Shown here: positions 55,460-64,000 of the stretch, piece after piece
Layout of the letters: every line of letters begins with the position of its first letter
Numbering within the stretch: position 1 is the first letter of the stretch
Assembly (NCBI GenBank): GCA_030844895.1
Contig: JAUTDX010000512.1
Coordinates: forward strand, 46,797 to 110,796
Origin: Ambrosia x helenae
Taxonomy: Eukaryota > Streptophyta > Magnoliopsida > Asterales > Asteraceae
DNA length: 64,000 nucleotides
Direction of reading: 5' to 3'
Translations under genes and position numbers: made by a program
Notes under the pieces: generated by a model
The model's input: the letters and a program-made list of their open reading frames with translations, nothing else
Databases searched by the model: none
Told to the model about the DNA's origin: nothing

Positions 55460-56474
55460 GATTAACTATTAAAGATATAAACATAAGGATTAATATATGT
55501 TATTAAAATTGTAAACACAAATATTAAACTTAAAGTAATATATAATTTTTTTTTTTTTTTTAAGATATGTTATTATTAAAAAAAAAATAGATGTCATATG
55601 AATATCTTTTCTTAAGTTGAATTTGATGTCATACGAATCTCTTTTCTTATATGACATCATATTTACATTCTTTATTTTCATCTAAAATTTAACCATATGT
55701 ATACACGTTAACGACAGAGACAAAATCGTTTTAAATAGACGCACTCATCACGTAAGTATTTATCAAAATAAAGATTGATCTAATTATTTTATTTGAACAG
55801 ACATTATTCCACTATGCAAAAAAAAAAAAAAAAATACATAAATAAATAAAAATAAAAAAAAATCGTAATTTTAAACCTTAATTTACTTAAAAAAATCAAC
55901 GAGAGCAAAAGAGAATGTACAGTTTGGTTATTTTATTTAAACCGTCTTTTTATTCATTGATCTGTTTATATATATATATATATATATTTAATAAAATAAA
56001 CATAATTAATTATATAGATATAACCGATGTATCATATTTAACATGATGAAGTAAGAATCATAACAATAAATATCAATCTCGATTTAACCCAAAATTGTAT
56101 TTGTTATAATATGGGTTATTGAGGAGATCAAAGTGAATACTAAAACAAGTCTCTAATACAACCCAAAATTGTATGAATTACGATATGGGTTATATATGAG
56201 ATTATAAAGACTAATGATAGAGTAACAAGACAATATGATATACCTTTGTGATTCTACTTCAAAAGCAAATCGTGCTGATAACGTGTTGTAAACAAGCCTA
56301 ATAGCAAGAATATGAGAAGAGATAATAGGGAGAGAAAGAGAGGTTTTATTATTAATTGGTGTGTCTAGAATAATACAATGTCATGACTATATATAGGAGA
56401 AACACATTTTGGAGAACAAGTCAACATATATTAGGAATTGATAATCAACTAATTAATAGATTTATAACATATAT

Positions 56475-56937
56475 TTAATTCTTGGTTCAACTTATTTTAC
56501 ACAGTATAATAAAAATGAGAATGGTAAAAGAATACAAAAAACACAACATATAATACAATGCTGAAAAATAATGAATCTACTCCAAATTAAAGGAAGAAGT
56601 TTTATTTGATAAGTTCCGCCATACGGTTAAACCGTGTATATTGATTGTTAAAAATCTTCTTATTTCTTGCTTTTTAGATCTCCCAAATAATCACTAGGAG
56701 CATCACACTTATGGTCTTCTTCCATTTCTTTAATCCCTTCATGTCCATTGCTAAGGCAATAGGATGTTGAATCGACGTGACTTGATTCGGAAACAGGATT
56801 TTGGTCCAATCATGGATTGATCACCAAATATATTTAGCGAACAAGCAATCCCACGAGATATGCTAGCTTGTGGGCTAAAGATTATTACTATTATATAAAC
56901 TTATTTAAGTATAGTAAGAGTATACATATATGTCTAA
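56475..56937. other. Intergenic
   Basis: AT-rich; no feature recognised. Confidence 0.4.
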
Positions 56938-56965
56938 CTAGCAAATAACCCGGGAGCTTCCCGGG
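56938..56965 (-). mobile_element. Helitron-like 3' terminus (minus strand)
   Basis: On the minus strand a perfect 7-bp hairpin (CCCGGGA, loop AGC, TCCCGGG; plus positions 56949-56965) is followed by TTATTTG, CTAG and T. The hairpin-to-CTAG distance (7 nt) is a little short. The body would extend to higher coordinates and could include the ORF at 57.4-57.8 kb. Confidence 0.55.
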
Positions 56966-57394
56966 AGTGAATGTCACGTATTTTACGTAAAAGATTAAAA
57001 TAAAATATAATATAAATAATATGGATTTGTTATAGAATAGTTATTTTGTTCCAGTTAAGATGCCAAACACCGTAGATCATTTTATATGAAATATATATGG
57101 TGCTATCAATAATGTATGATGTACAACATGAATGAGTATGGAAAACACAAAACCAATCAATGAGGTTTAAAAGAAGTGCTTATAACAGTGTGATAAAAAA
57201 GAAAAGCAGTAAATCAGAAGTCAAAAAACTGGTTAAAAGTAGGAAGTTTTAGTGAAACATACCTAGGGAATCATCGTTAGATCAAGTTGTCTATGATAAC
57301 AAACTTGATAGTTCAAAAGTTTAGACTTCAAAATATTAACATACTAACAACTAAAGATGAACATATTGTACTTAACATATTATGTAGAGATGTT

Positions 57395-57814
57395 CTAATT
57401 ATTATAAACAGCAAGGAGACCTTCACTTTTGTAGTATTTCAGTCGATATCTGCCACCATTGCGTATTCCAAGTTTTTGCATACATGTTGTCCACTTACAA
57501 ACTGCAAATCTCACCTGATTTCCTGATGCTTCTGCTCGAATCTTTTCCTTAATGATATTTCCATCACCAAACTTGATTTGTAGTTCTGCTCCATTAACAA
57601 AGTCAGCCTTTTGAGAAAACCATATAGGAAATCGCTGCCATAAGTATCGAGTAAAATTTAAGATTAGAATATAAAGTTGTTCAAATAATGTTAATTGAAA
57701 GTATGTAAGGATTAAAAAGAGTTTGAAGTTTACAAATTTATGCGTAAGTTGTTTAACAACTGTTGGATCATCATCAGCAGTATCCAAAGTAAGATCAGCA
57801 GCATTTGTATACAT
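57395..57814 (-). CDS. B3-like DNA-binding domain fragment, probably two exons
   Basis: The minus-strand ORF spans 139 codons. Its middle (VNFKLFLILTYFQLTLFEQL and on) looks like an intron. A donor AAATTT|GTAAAC at about 57740 and an acceptor TTATGGCAG|C at about 57635 would join KQLTHKF to FPIWFSQKADFVNG in frame. The joined protein has B3-type features: a P-x-x-F start, ELQIKFGDGN, VRFAVCKWTTCMQKLGI and GGRYRLKYYK. It is short, with no other domain, and lies beside a Helitron-like end, so a captured gene fragment is plausible. Function is unproven. Confidence 0.45.
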   Translation of the reverse strand: MYTNAADLTLDTADDDPTVVKQLTHKFVNFKLFLILTYFQLTLFEQLYILILNFTRYLWQRFPIWFSQKADFVNGAELQIKFGDGNIIKEKIRAEASGNQVRFAVCKWTTCMQKLGIRNGGRYRLKYYKSEGLLAVYNN

Positions 57815-57844
57815 TTCCTTTCAACTAAATATTAATATTAAATG

Positions 57845-58229
57845 GGGTGAGGTTCCTGTACAAAGTGCATTTTTTGTACAAAGTGTGAGAAGTCTATATA
57901 GGCATTGTGTTTTAAATTTTAGGCATGATGTTTTATGTTTCTTTGGCATTGTATTATATAGAAAAACACAAAAATTAACAATTTAAAACACTAATTAATG
58001 TATTCTTAACATGCAATCTAAAACACCCTACGAAGATAGTAATCAGTGTGTTTTAAATTTAATGTCTAGAATACATTTGATTGTGTTTTAAATTGTAACG
58101 TTTGGTGTTTTTCTATATAAATCAATGCAAAAGGAATCAAAAACATTATAGCCAAACTTTAAAACACAATGACTATATAGACTTCTCACACTTTGTACGA
58201 AAAATGTACTTTGTACAGGAACCTATACC
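57845..58229. mobile_element. Mutator-type MITE, about 70-bp TIRs and 10-bp target duplication
   Basis: The left end (AGGTTCCTGTACAAAGT...AGTCTATATAG) and the right end match in inverse over about 70 bp with only a few mismatches. ATATTAAATG flanks it on both sides (57835-57844, 58230-58239). TIR length and TSD size fit Mutator-like elements. There is no coding capacity. Confidence 0.88.
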
Positions 58230-58239
58230 ATATTAAATG

Positions 58240-58939
58240 ATAAATATACAATATAGTAGTAACATAATATAAAGTAGGTATAAACTCGGTACGAGTACTG
58301 AAAATACTGGTATAGAAAATCGTAAAAATTGTGTGTTGGTACTAAAATGTTTTGTATGGTACTGCTGTTTAAAAGTAAAAAATCGGTAGCATATCGATAC
58401 CGTACCAACTCGGTACCACAAACGCAAAAAAAATGGTACCGAATTGATACCGAAAATGATTTGGTATGTGAAATTCGGTACCAATACCTAGTACATTTTC
58501 TCATCCCTAATATAAAGAAACTAAATAGGCAAAATAGCATCATTTATTATTCATTAGAACATGTGTAGCGAGCTGCAGAGGCCTTAAAGCTTCCACATCA
58601 CTCATCGAAGCCGCCAAACACCGCCTCCTTCTCTCATCATAGAGCGCCAAAGCCCATTTTTGCCAAAGGGTTAACCAAACCAATCCAACCGGGAGGATGA
58701 GAATGAGTTTTACGCCATTATAAAAAATTATATATAAAATATGTCGTTTCGTGACCGGTAATACTTTTGACGGTAACGACGAGTATTTATGTATATATGT
58801 AAGGACTTTGTGTGAATGTTTATATTTTTTATTTAAACGCTGTGATTCAGTTATACGACGATGAGTTCTTGCATAGATCAGCAAGACACAATGTTGAGCT
58901 TTTGTACCAAGCACGCGAAGAAAACATCACATTCTTGGG
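58240..58939. other. Intergenic with GGTACC-rich stretch
   Basis: At 58290-58490 the words CGGTACC and GGTACCGA recur in both orientations (a pattern common in plant repeats), giving paired short ORFs on both strands that are not genes. Confidence 0.45.
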
Positions 58940-59581
58940 ATGATGTATACATATGGTTTGGAGAATGTGCCTTATGCGTTGCAAGGCCAATTCAAGAGAG
59001 GAGACAAAAAAATACACGACGGTCATGCTCAAAGTGGCTACGACACAATATTTATGATTTTGGCATGCGTATTGTGGTACATATGTGTCAAACAATATCA
59101 TCAATGTTCTTCATCAAGTGTTTTATGTGAGTGGACGCGTATACAAACTTGGATACTATCTAAACCACGGTATATACCCTACTTGGTCAACGTTTGTGAA
59201 AACGTTTCCACATCTGAGGGATGCGAATGAAAAGAAATTCAAGAAATTGCAGGAGTCGGCAAAAATAGACGTGGAGCGCGCTTTTAGTGTTCTAAAGGTA
59301 AAATGGGGCATACTTAGGTGACCCATGTGAGCTATAATGTAGACAAGATTAGGAGAGTAACGTATACGTGCAATTGATTGCACAGCATGATCGTAAAAGA
59401 CGGCTGATATGCGATAACACCGATCGACATAGAAGATCCTCCGGTCGAACCCGTTTATGACGATGATATCCTTGTTGAATTGAGTGACACGGCTACACAT
59501 TTCCGACTTCGATTTGATCTAGTGACATATCTTGCAACTAAAAAAATCTACCCTACCTCCTCGAGTCAAATAAGGAATAGT
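58940..59581 (+). pseudogene. PIF/Harbinger transposase C-terminal pseudogene
   Basis: Three frames hold pieces of the plant PIF transposase (DDE_Tnp_4 / plant transposon protein type). These are NVPYALQGQFKRGDKK (about 58965), WHAYC...SNNIINVLHQ (about 59065), GYYLNHGIYPTWSTFVKTF with ESAKIDVERAFSVLKVKWGI, then SYNVDKIRRVTYTC and YAITPIDIEDPPVEP with a DDDILVELSDTATHFRLRFDL end. The N-terminal half is missing and stops and frame changes are present. Five MITEs in the window have the 3-bp TSDs made by this superfamily. Confidence 0.82.
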
Positions 59582-59584
59582 TAA

Positions 59585-60175
59585 ATTTCAAACCCATTTT
59601 TTTTCCTATTTGGGTGTTTTTTCTTTGAATTATGTTGTTTTGTTTTGTTTAAATTAGAGTTTAGTTATTTTTGTGTTTAATTGTTATAATTTATTATTTA
59701 TTATAGAAAAACAAAAAAAAAAATTGTGTGGTAGTTAAAACAAGTGTTGTCAGTGATTTTGTTGTATTATGATAGTTGATGGTAGAAATAAGGAGGCAAT
59801 GCAAGAGTGGTGAATTATAGATAAGGGAAAGGGTGCCCTCATCCTTAATACCATTCTAAGAGCTTTTTTGGCAATCTCTGTGTTATTAAATGTTGAGTCA
59901 TTAAGAGATCTGATTAGATAAGAGCCTCTGAACTAGTAAGAGGATTGACGTGGCTTAGTCTAACTAGTTGGTGGTGGAGGAACTGGTGGCAGGTTGAGTA
60001 GGTGGTGCGTGTGTGGCCGATTGAGGGTTATGAGCACAACTGAATGAATAAATGGATAAAGAATTTATTCAACATTATTTTGAAACTTAATGGTTACGAG
60101 ATTGACAAACTGATTCAGATGTGTGATGTCAATAAACCAATTACACATAATCTTGACTGATTCAGATGTAGTCTC
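59585..60175. other. Intergenic; MITE fragment at 59.86-59.95 kb
   Basis: AAGAGCTTTTTTGGCAATCTC...AAGAGCCTCTGAAC resembles pieces of the GGGGCTGTTTGG MITE family but is incomplete. No gene. Confidence 0.35.
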
Positions 60176-60178
60176 TTA

Positions 60179-60476
60179 GACTACACGGTGTGTGGGGTGT
60201 GGAAGGGGATGTGAAGCCGTTCCACGCCACCCCATATGTGGCGTGAAAGTTGGTGTGAGGCAAGTTGGGTGGAGATTTCCACGGGCATGGGGCAAAACGC
60301 GAGGATGAGGTTGTGGTTGGTTGTTGGATTATGAATGATTTTGATTGGTTGGTTGATTCTAAAAAAACCCTCCACGCCACCATCACCCCATGGTTTTTTT
60401 GAGATTGGAAGGAAATTGACGTAGATATCACATATTGGTCCACGCCTCCTTCACTCCTTGATCACACCGTGTAATC
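60179..60476. mobile_element. PIF/Harbinger-type MITE, TTA target site (GACTACACGGTGTG ends)
   Basis: GACTACACGGTGTG and CACACCGTGTAATC are inverted ends, flanked by TTA at 60176-60178 and 60477-60479. Inside, CCACGCCACC occurs in both halves (60220 and 60373). Minus-strand ORFs over it are shadows. Confidence 0.85.
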
Positions 60477-60479
60477 TTA

Positions 60480-60980
60480 ATAAAATCATTAATAGTCTAT
60501 CGAAGATCCCTAACCCATTAAAAGCAATAATGATACGTCAATTATATGAGTGGATTACATACTTTAGGAGTGGGGTTTACTAGTTACATAAGTTTTTTCA
60601 TTGAATTGAAAGATAATTTTTTGAGTTAAACCTCAAGGCTAAGTCCAATGATTAAATCTTGGACTATATATTGGCCATAGATATATGTGAATTGTATCTA
60701 ACTAGACAAATATTGATATGTGCCGTATCATTTGTGGCTCTACTTTTGATCTTTATATTGCTATTTGATGCGTGCGGCGGACCCATAACTTTCGTCGCTA
60801 GTTGCACAAAATAATTCATGATCTTTCGGTCCATGCTTGGCTTTAGGCTTGTGTTACACGCCTTGCACCTAGATAAAAAGTTTTATTCATATGCCATGAG
60901 TCCATGACTCCTGTGTAAAGGCGTCACCATGTAGGTAAAATGTGATAATATGATATTAATTCTTGTGATGAGGGATTATG
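60480..60980. other. Intergenic
   Basis: No feature recognised. Confidence 0.4.
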
Positions 60981-60988
60981 AAAAGAAC

Positions 60989-61203
60989 CAGAGGCGGAGT
61001 TAGGGGGGGGGGGGGGACTGAGGGGTATCAAGCCCCCCCCAATGGCCCAAATTTGTTAAGTTTTTAAGGTAAAAATTCGATAAAATTTTATCAAGCCCCC
61101 CTGTTTTTAAGGTTAAAATTCAATAAAATTGTATCAAGCCCCCCTTAACGCTCACTCCAATAATCTAAGCCCCCCTTATCATGAAATCCTGGCTCCGCCT
61201 CTG
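60989..61203. mobile_element. hAT-type MITE with perfect 8-bp target duplication
   Basis: CAGAGGCGGAGTTAG and CTGGCTCCGCCTCTG are the inverted ends, flanked by AAAAGAAC at 60981-60988 and 61204-61211. TATCAAGCCCCCC occurs three times inside. The poly(G) run near the left end probably has an unreliable length. Confidence 0.88.
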
Positions 61204-61211
61204 AAAAGAAC

Positions 61212-62538
61212 AATGATAGTATTTCTCTAAACATTTGACAAAGTAGCAAAATGATTTCTTTAAATATGCTTCTACGTTTTTCAAAGAGATTTGCCATAAC
61301 ATTCGCATAAATAAATCTGCTTGGTAAATTTGACACTAGATTAATTTAAGATTATTAAAAAGAAACAACTAAGATAAAAGTGACACATTTTCGAAAAAGA
61401 ATAATATTGCAAATAATTTCTTTTTTTGAAAGTATGCGACATATTGTCTAAGAGTCAAAGAAACAACAAAGTTTTGTTTCATATATGTTTTCAACCAATT
61501 ACTAATAATCAAATATCTACCACAACTTTTACTAGCAATTGTAGAAAATATGTGGATTGTAATGATAAATAAAAACATAAACATGTTAGTAACATTTTCT
61601 AGAAACTCCAAAGATCTACAAGTTATAGTTGTGACCAAAACAATAAGCATTTGTCAAATCAAAAAAATTTCTTATAAGATTGTCTTCATCGCGCCTGTAG
61701 GGAGGCTGCCTGCACCAAGCTTCCCGACATGGACCAACATGGTTGGTGAGGTGGAAAAGAGATGGAGGGAGCTGCACGTTGTCAAGGGTATGTCTGTAAA
61801 GAAGAGAGACGGGGATTGTGAGAGGGGAGGTGGTCTTGGCTGGGGCGTCCGTCGTAGGAGAGGGGGAGGACGAACAACAGAACCCTGCATGGTATAGTGA
61901 AGATGTTATCTCCATTTTAGCGATATTGAATTGGATTTAAAGCACATTTAAACATATTTACAATTATTAAAGAAACTTGAAGAGTGCATTGATGAGAAAG
62001 AAATTCTAGGATGCCTTATTTATGAAATCTTAATAAGGTGGAACAAGGATTTACTTGACATCATTGTATTATTTTAAGTATTGTGTTTATTTGAGCTTGT
62101 TGGTTGTAATGATTTGTGACGATCAATTGTGTTGGAATTTCATTGAACTTCAATTGAGTTTGACACGTGCGGTATGTATCAAAAAATATGATTTTATTAA
62201 AATAATAATTAATATGTTAATAAAATGATAATGATTAATGACCATTTTGTATGTTATTAAAGGGCATGCATATTACACAAAAGATGTAGCATGCTAATTT
62301 GTTTGAAAGAGTCATACATGCATCCTACATGTTTTATGAATAATATAACATAATCATTAGGTTTTTAAATTAGATAAGAACGTTTTATGTATGATATGAA
62401 ACGGTAAATGATTTATTTGTAAATGGTGTTCATTTGTACGTAAAAAATGTAGTGTCCAAGTAAATAAAAAAAAAGGTAACTTTCCATTTATAACAATAGA
62501 GCAAGAGACCTAGGAGGCTATGACGAGATGTGCCTCAT
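61212..62538. other. Intergenic; GC-rich coding-like block at 61.68-61.91 kb
   Basis: The block at 61680-61910 is much richer in G on the plus strand than its flanks and is open in three frames. It matches nothing I know and may be a captured exon. The rest is AT-rich. Confidence 0.35.
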
Positions 62539-62546
62539 GACGGGAC

Positions 62547-62718
62547 CAGGGGGAAGGGTCGAAGACGTCAAGTAGTGCCCACCTCCGAGTGTAAATTTAC
62601 TAGTATCTCGTCCAAAATTTTTATATGTACATATTAAGTCTGTCACCTTAATTTAAGGGTCCTGTGAATTTTCTAGACTTTCGGCCACATCGGAAATTTT
62701 GTTAAAGCTTCGCTACTG
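62547..62718. mobile_element. hAT-type MITE with perfect 8-bp target duplication
   Basis: CAGGGGGAAGGG at the left and AAGCTTCGCTACTG at the right (degenerate inverted ends), flanked by GACGGGAC at 62539-62546 and 62719-62726. Confidence 0.72.
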
Positions 62719-62726
62719 GACGGGAC

Positions 62727-63205
62727 TGTCCTCGTAGTTAAATAAAAAGCTACATGAGCATATCCATCTGAAGTTTCTAACCAACAAATGTGTGCATAAT
62801 TGTGTGCATAGTAGTTTCCCTGTTGTTGTAAATTGTGCTAGCTCAATAAGGCTCTAAGAGTTTAAGGTCTTATAGAACGACATGTACGAGATCGAGATGA
62901 TCAGATTAGTGCATGTATAGGAACTTCATATATGATAAGAATTAATGTCACAAATTCGAGTACTAAAACCAGTTACGGTTTGGGTTATTTTTAAGATGTA
63001 TTTAAGTTTGACTATGAAATAAAGAAATAAAAATATTCCATTAATTAAATAAACCGTAGTTGTGTGTTTTGTGAGTGAAAGAGGACGGTTCAATGTTTCG
63101 TAAGTTTCACACAGGAAAGGAACACAAAAAACGACGTGACTAGAAAACAAAATGAATAGGGTGGTGGTGGGTGGTCCCCACCAGAAACATGTACACCGGC
63201 CGCCG
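62727..63205. other. Intergenic
   Basis: No gene recognised; the minus-strand ORF at 62926-63219 has no domain. Confidence 0.4.
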
Positions 63206-63216
63206 TGTAGGGACAT

Positions 63217-63256
63217 CACGTGACCTCATTCCTCAGACGCACACACGTGACCACGT
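63217..63256. promoter_or_regulatory. Cluster of ACGT (G-box/ABRE-type) motifs
   Basis: CACGTG at 63217-63222, CACGTG at 63244-63249 and CCACGTC at 63251-63257 lie within 41 bp, followed by CCAATCCAAT at about 63278. Such clusters bind bZIP or bHLH factors in plant promoters. No gene start was found within the window in either direction, so the role is unproven. Confidence 0.4.
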
Positions 63257-63371
63257 CGTCTAGTCTACCCCTTCCTCCAATCCAATGCTTGTTTTCCTTC
63301 AAACAAACTTTACCCTTCTTTACAAAATTTTATATAAAAAACGATCTTCAATTTTTAAACCTATGTTAAAC

Positions 63372-63660
63372 ATTGGTTTAACCGGTCATAACCGGCCGTA
63401 CCAGGTGGTTCAACCAGTTGAACATATGTAGTAGGCTTAGAAATAGGTTAGGATTATTGGTTCAACCGGCCATACCGGATGGTTCAACGGGTATGTCGGG
63501 TGGTTTAACCGGTTGTACCAGGTCATTCAACCAGTTGAACCGACCGGTAGGAATGGTAGGAATATTGGTTCAACCGGCGATGCCGGACAGTTCAACCGGG
63601 TATGTCGGGTGGTTCAATTGGTTGTACCAACTGGGTTCAACCGAACCGTCGCAACGCGTG
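63372..63660. repeat. Tandem repeat of ACCGG/GGTTCAACC units
   Basis: GGTTCAACCGG, GGTATGTCGGGTGGTT and GGTTGTACCA recur. A unit of about 105-110 bp starting ATTGGTTCAACCGGC occurs at about 63457 and again near 63565, with partial copies before. The plus-strand ORF over it is a product of the repeat. Confidence 0.75.
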
Positions 63661-63697
63661 AGATTGGTTCGTATAAATTTTGTTAAAAATCGGTTTG

Positions 63698-63728
63698 CCC
63701 CGCGGCAAAGCGAGGGTGTTAAACCTAG
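63698..63728 (+). mobile_element. Helitron-like 3' terminus (plus strand)
   Basis: A GC-rich imperfect hairpin (CCCCGC, loop GGCAAA, GCGAGGG) is followed by TGTTAAAC, CTAG and T at 63729. The ACCGG tandem repeat just upstream would be its subterminal region. Confidence 0.5.
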
Positions 63729-63730
63729 TT

Positions 63731-64000
63731 TCAAATAATTGTATTGTATTTTTTAATTTTTGAAACTTTCAGAAAAAAAAAAACGTTCCTCCATTATATT
63801 TTTTTTGAAACGTATAAAATCAACACCCGTTCTTTGCATTGCAGGATTTGAACCCACATGGTTAGGGAATATGTTTAATTGTTGAAAAATGAAAACAGAA
63901 GTATGCAATAACAAAAAGACAATTTAAACATACTTCTGAGTTATTTTGTACTGTAACATTTATATCTCTGGTTTCTTACATTATTGATATCAAAATTTAT
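63731..64000. other. Window end, nothing recognised
   Basis: AT-rich. A box-B-like GGATTTGAACCC at 63843 may mark a SINE relic. Confidence 0.3.

Larger units (their letters stand above)
50362..56469 (-). mobile_element. Young Copia LTR retrotransposon, complete
   Basis: The LTRs are 50362-50547 (3' LTR on the minus strand) and 56284-56469 (5' LTR), each 186 bp, TGTTATAAAT...TTACAACA on the element's strand. They differ at a single base (50486 C against 56408 T). The target duplication TATAT is perfect (50357-50361, 56470-56474). A polypurine tract (CAAGGGGGAG) abuts the 3' LTR, and a second GGGGGAGA lies just after the pol ORF. CGTTATCAGCACGA follows the 5' LTR as the likely primer site. The coding order is gag, protease, integrase, RT, RNase H. 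Confidence 0.97.

Noticed and set aside
58233..58568. Paired ORFs on both strands at 58.3 kb
   Set aside because: The region is a GGTACC-rich repeat read in both directions.
61616..61915. Possible secreted or captured protein in the GC-rich block
   Set aside because: Open in several frames on both strands with no motif; retained only as an unexplained block.

Overview
This is nuclear DNA of a flowering plant. The genes have introns with GT/AG borders, the flanks are AT-rich, and retrotransposons, SINEs, MITEs and Helitron ends fill most of the space. The repeat mix reminds me of an Asteraceae species, but that is an impression and not a proof. I see no bacterial, organellar or CRISPR-like content.

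Host genes are few. TIC22, a chloroplast import component, lies on the minus strand at 1.03-3.32 kb in eight exons, with three TGGGCY (site II) motifs upstream and an Au-like SINE in intron 4. Two related small EF-hand (calmodulin-like) genes lie at 8.4 kb and 14.7 kb on the plus strand. A small gene of unknown function with a Cys/His-rich N-terminus lies at 48.73-49.42 kb (+). TIC22, the second EF-hand gene and the 48.7 kb gene each carry one single-base frame break, and so do several transposon ORFs. Two of the best-defined breaks sit in A-runs, so either the consensus has residual indels or these are very recent lesions.

Mobile elements by region. 7-16 kb: a PIF/Harbinger MITE, tRNA-derived SINEs, a 5'-truncated LINE (10.15-11.07 kb, minus), Helitron-like ends, and a second Au-like SINE. 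17.9-24.2 kb: an old, complete but broken Copia element. 24.5-25.3 kb: an LTR-like promoter block. 26.4 kb: a SINE with perfect target-site duplications (TSDs). 29.8 kb: a MITE. 30.8-32.8 kb: an L1-type LINE that has ORF1 and a 3' UTR but no ORF2, flanked by a perfect 17-bp TSD. 36 kb: a decayed retroelement-like coding fragment beside a 476-bp tandem duplication. 38.6-39.1 kb: a Tourist-like MITE and a SINE whose 3' tail matches that LINE. 39.8-41.6 kb: pieces of a Mutator-like (MULE) gene on opposite strands. 43.3-46.8 kb: a PIF MITE and three hAT MITEs. 47.0-48.2 kb: a probable TIR element with GCAGAC subterminal repeats. 50.4-56.5 kb: a very young Copia (186-bp LTRs differing at one base, TSD TATAT). 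56.9-64 kb: two Helitron 3' ends, a B3-like spliced ORF, a Mutator MITE with a 10-bp TSD, a PIF/Harbinger transposase pseudogene, another PIF MITE and two more hAT MITEs.

The host genes show no functional link to one another. The transposable elements do: autonomous-type remnants (L1 ORF1, PIF transposase, MULE) lie beside short elements with matching tails or TSD lengths.
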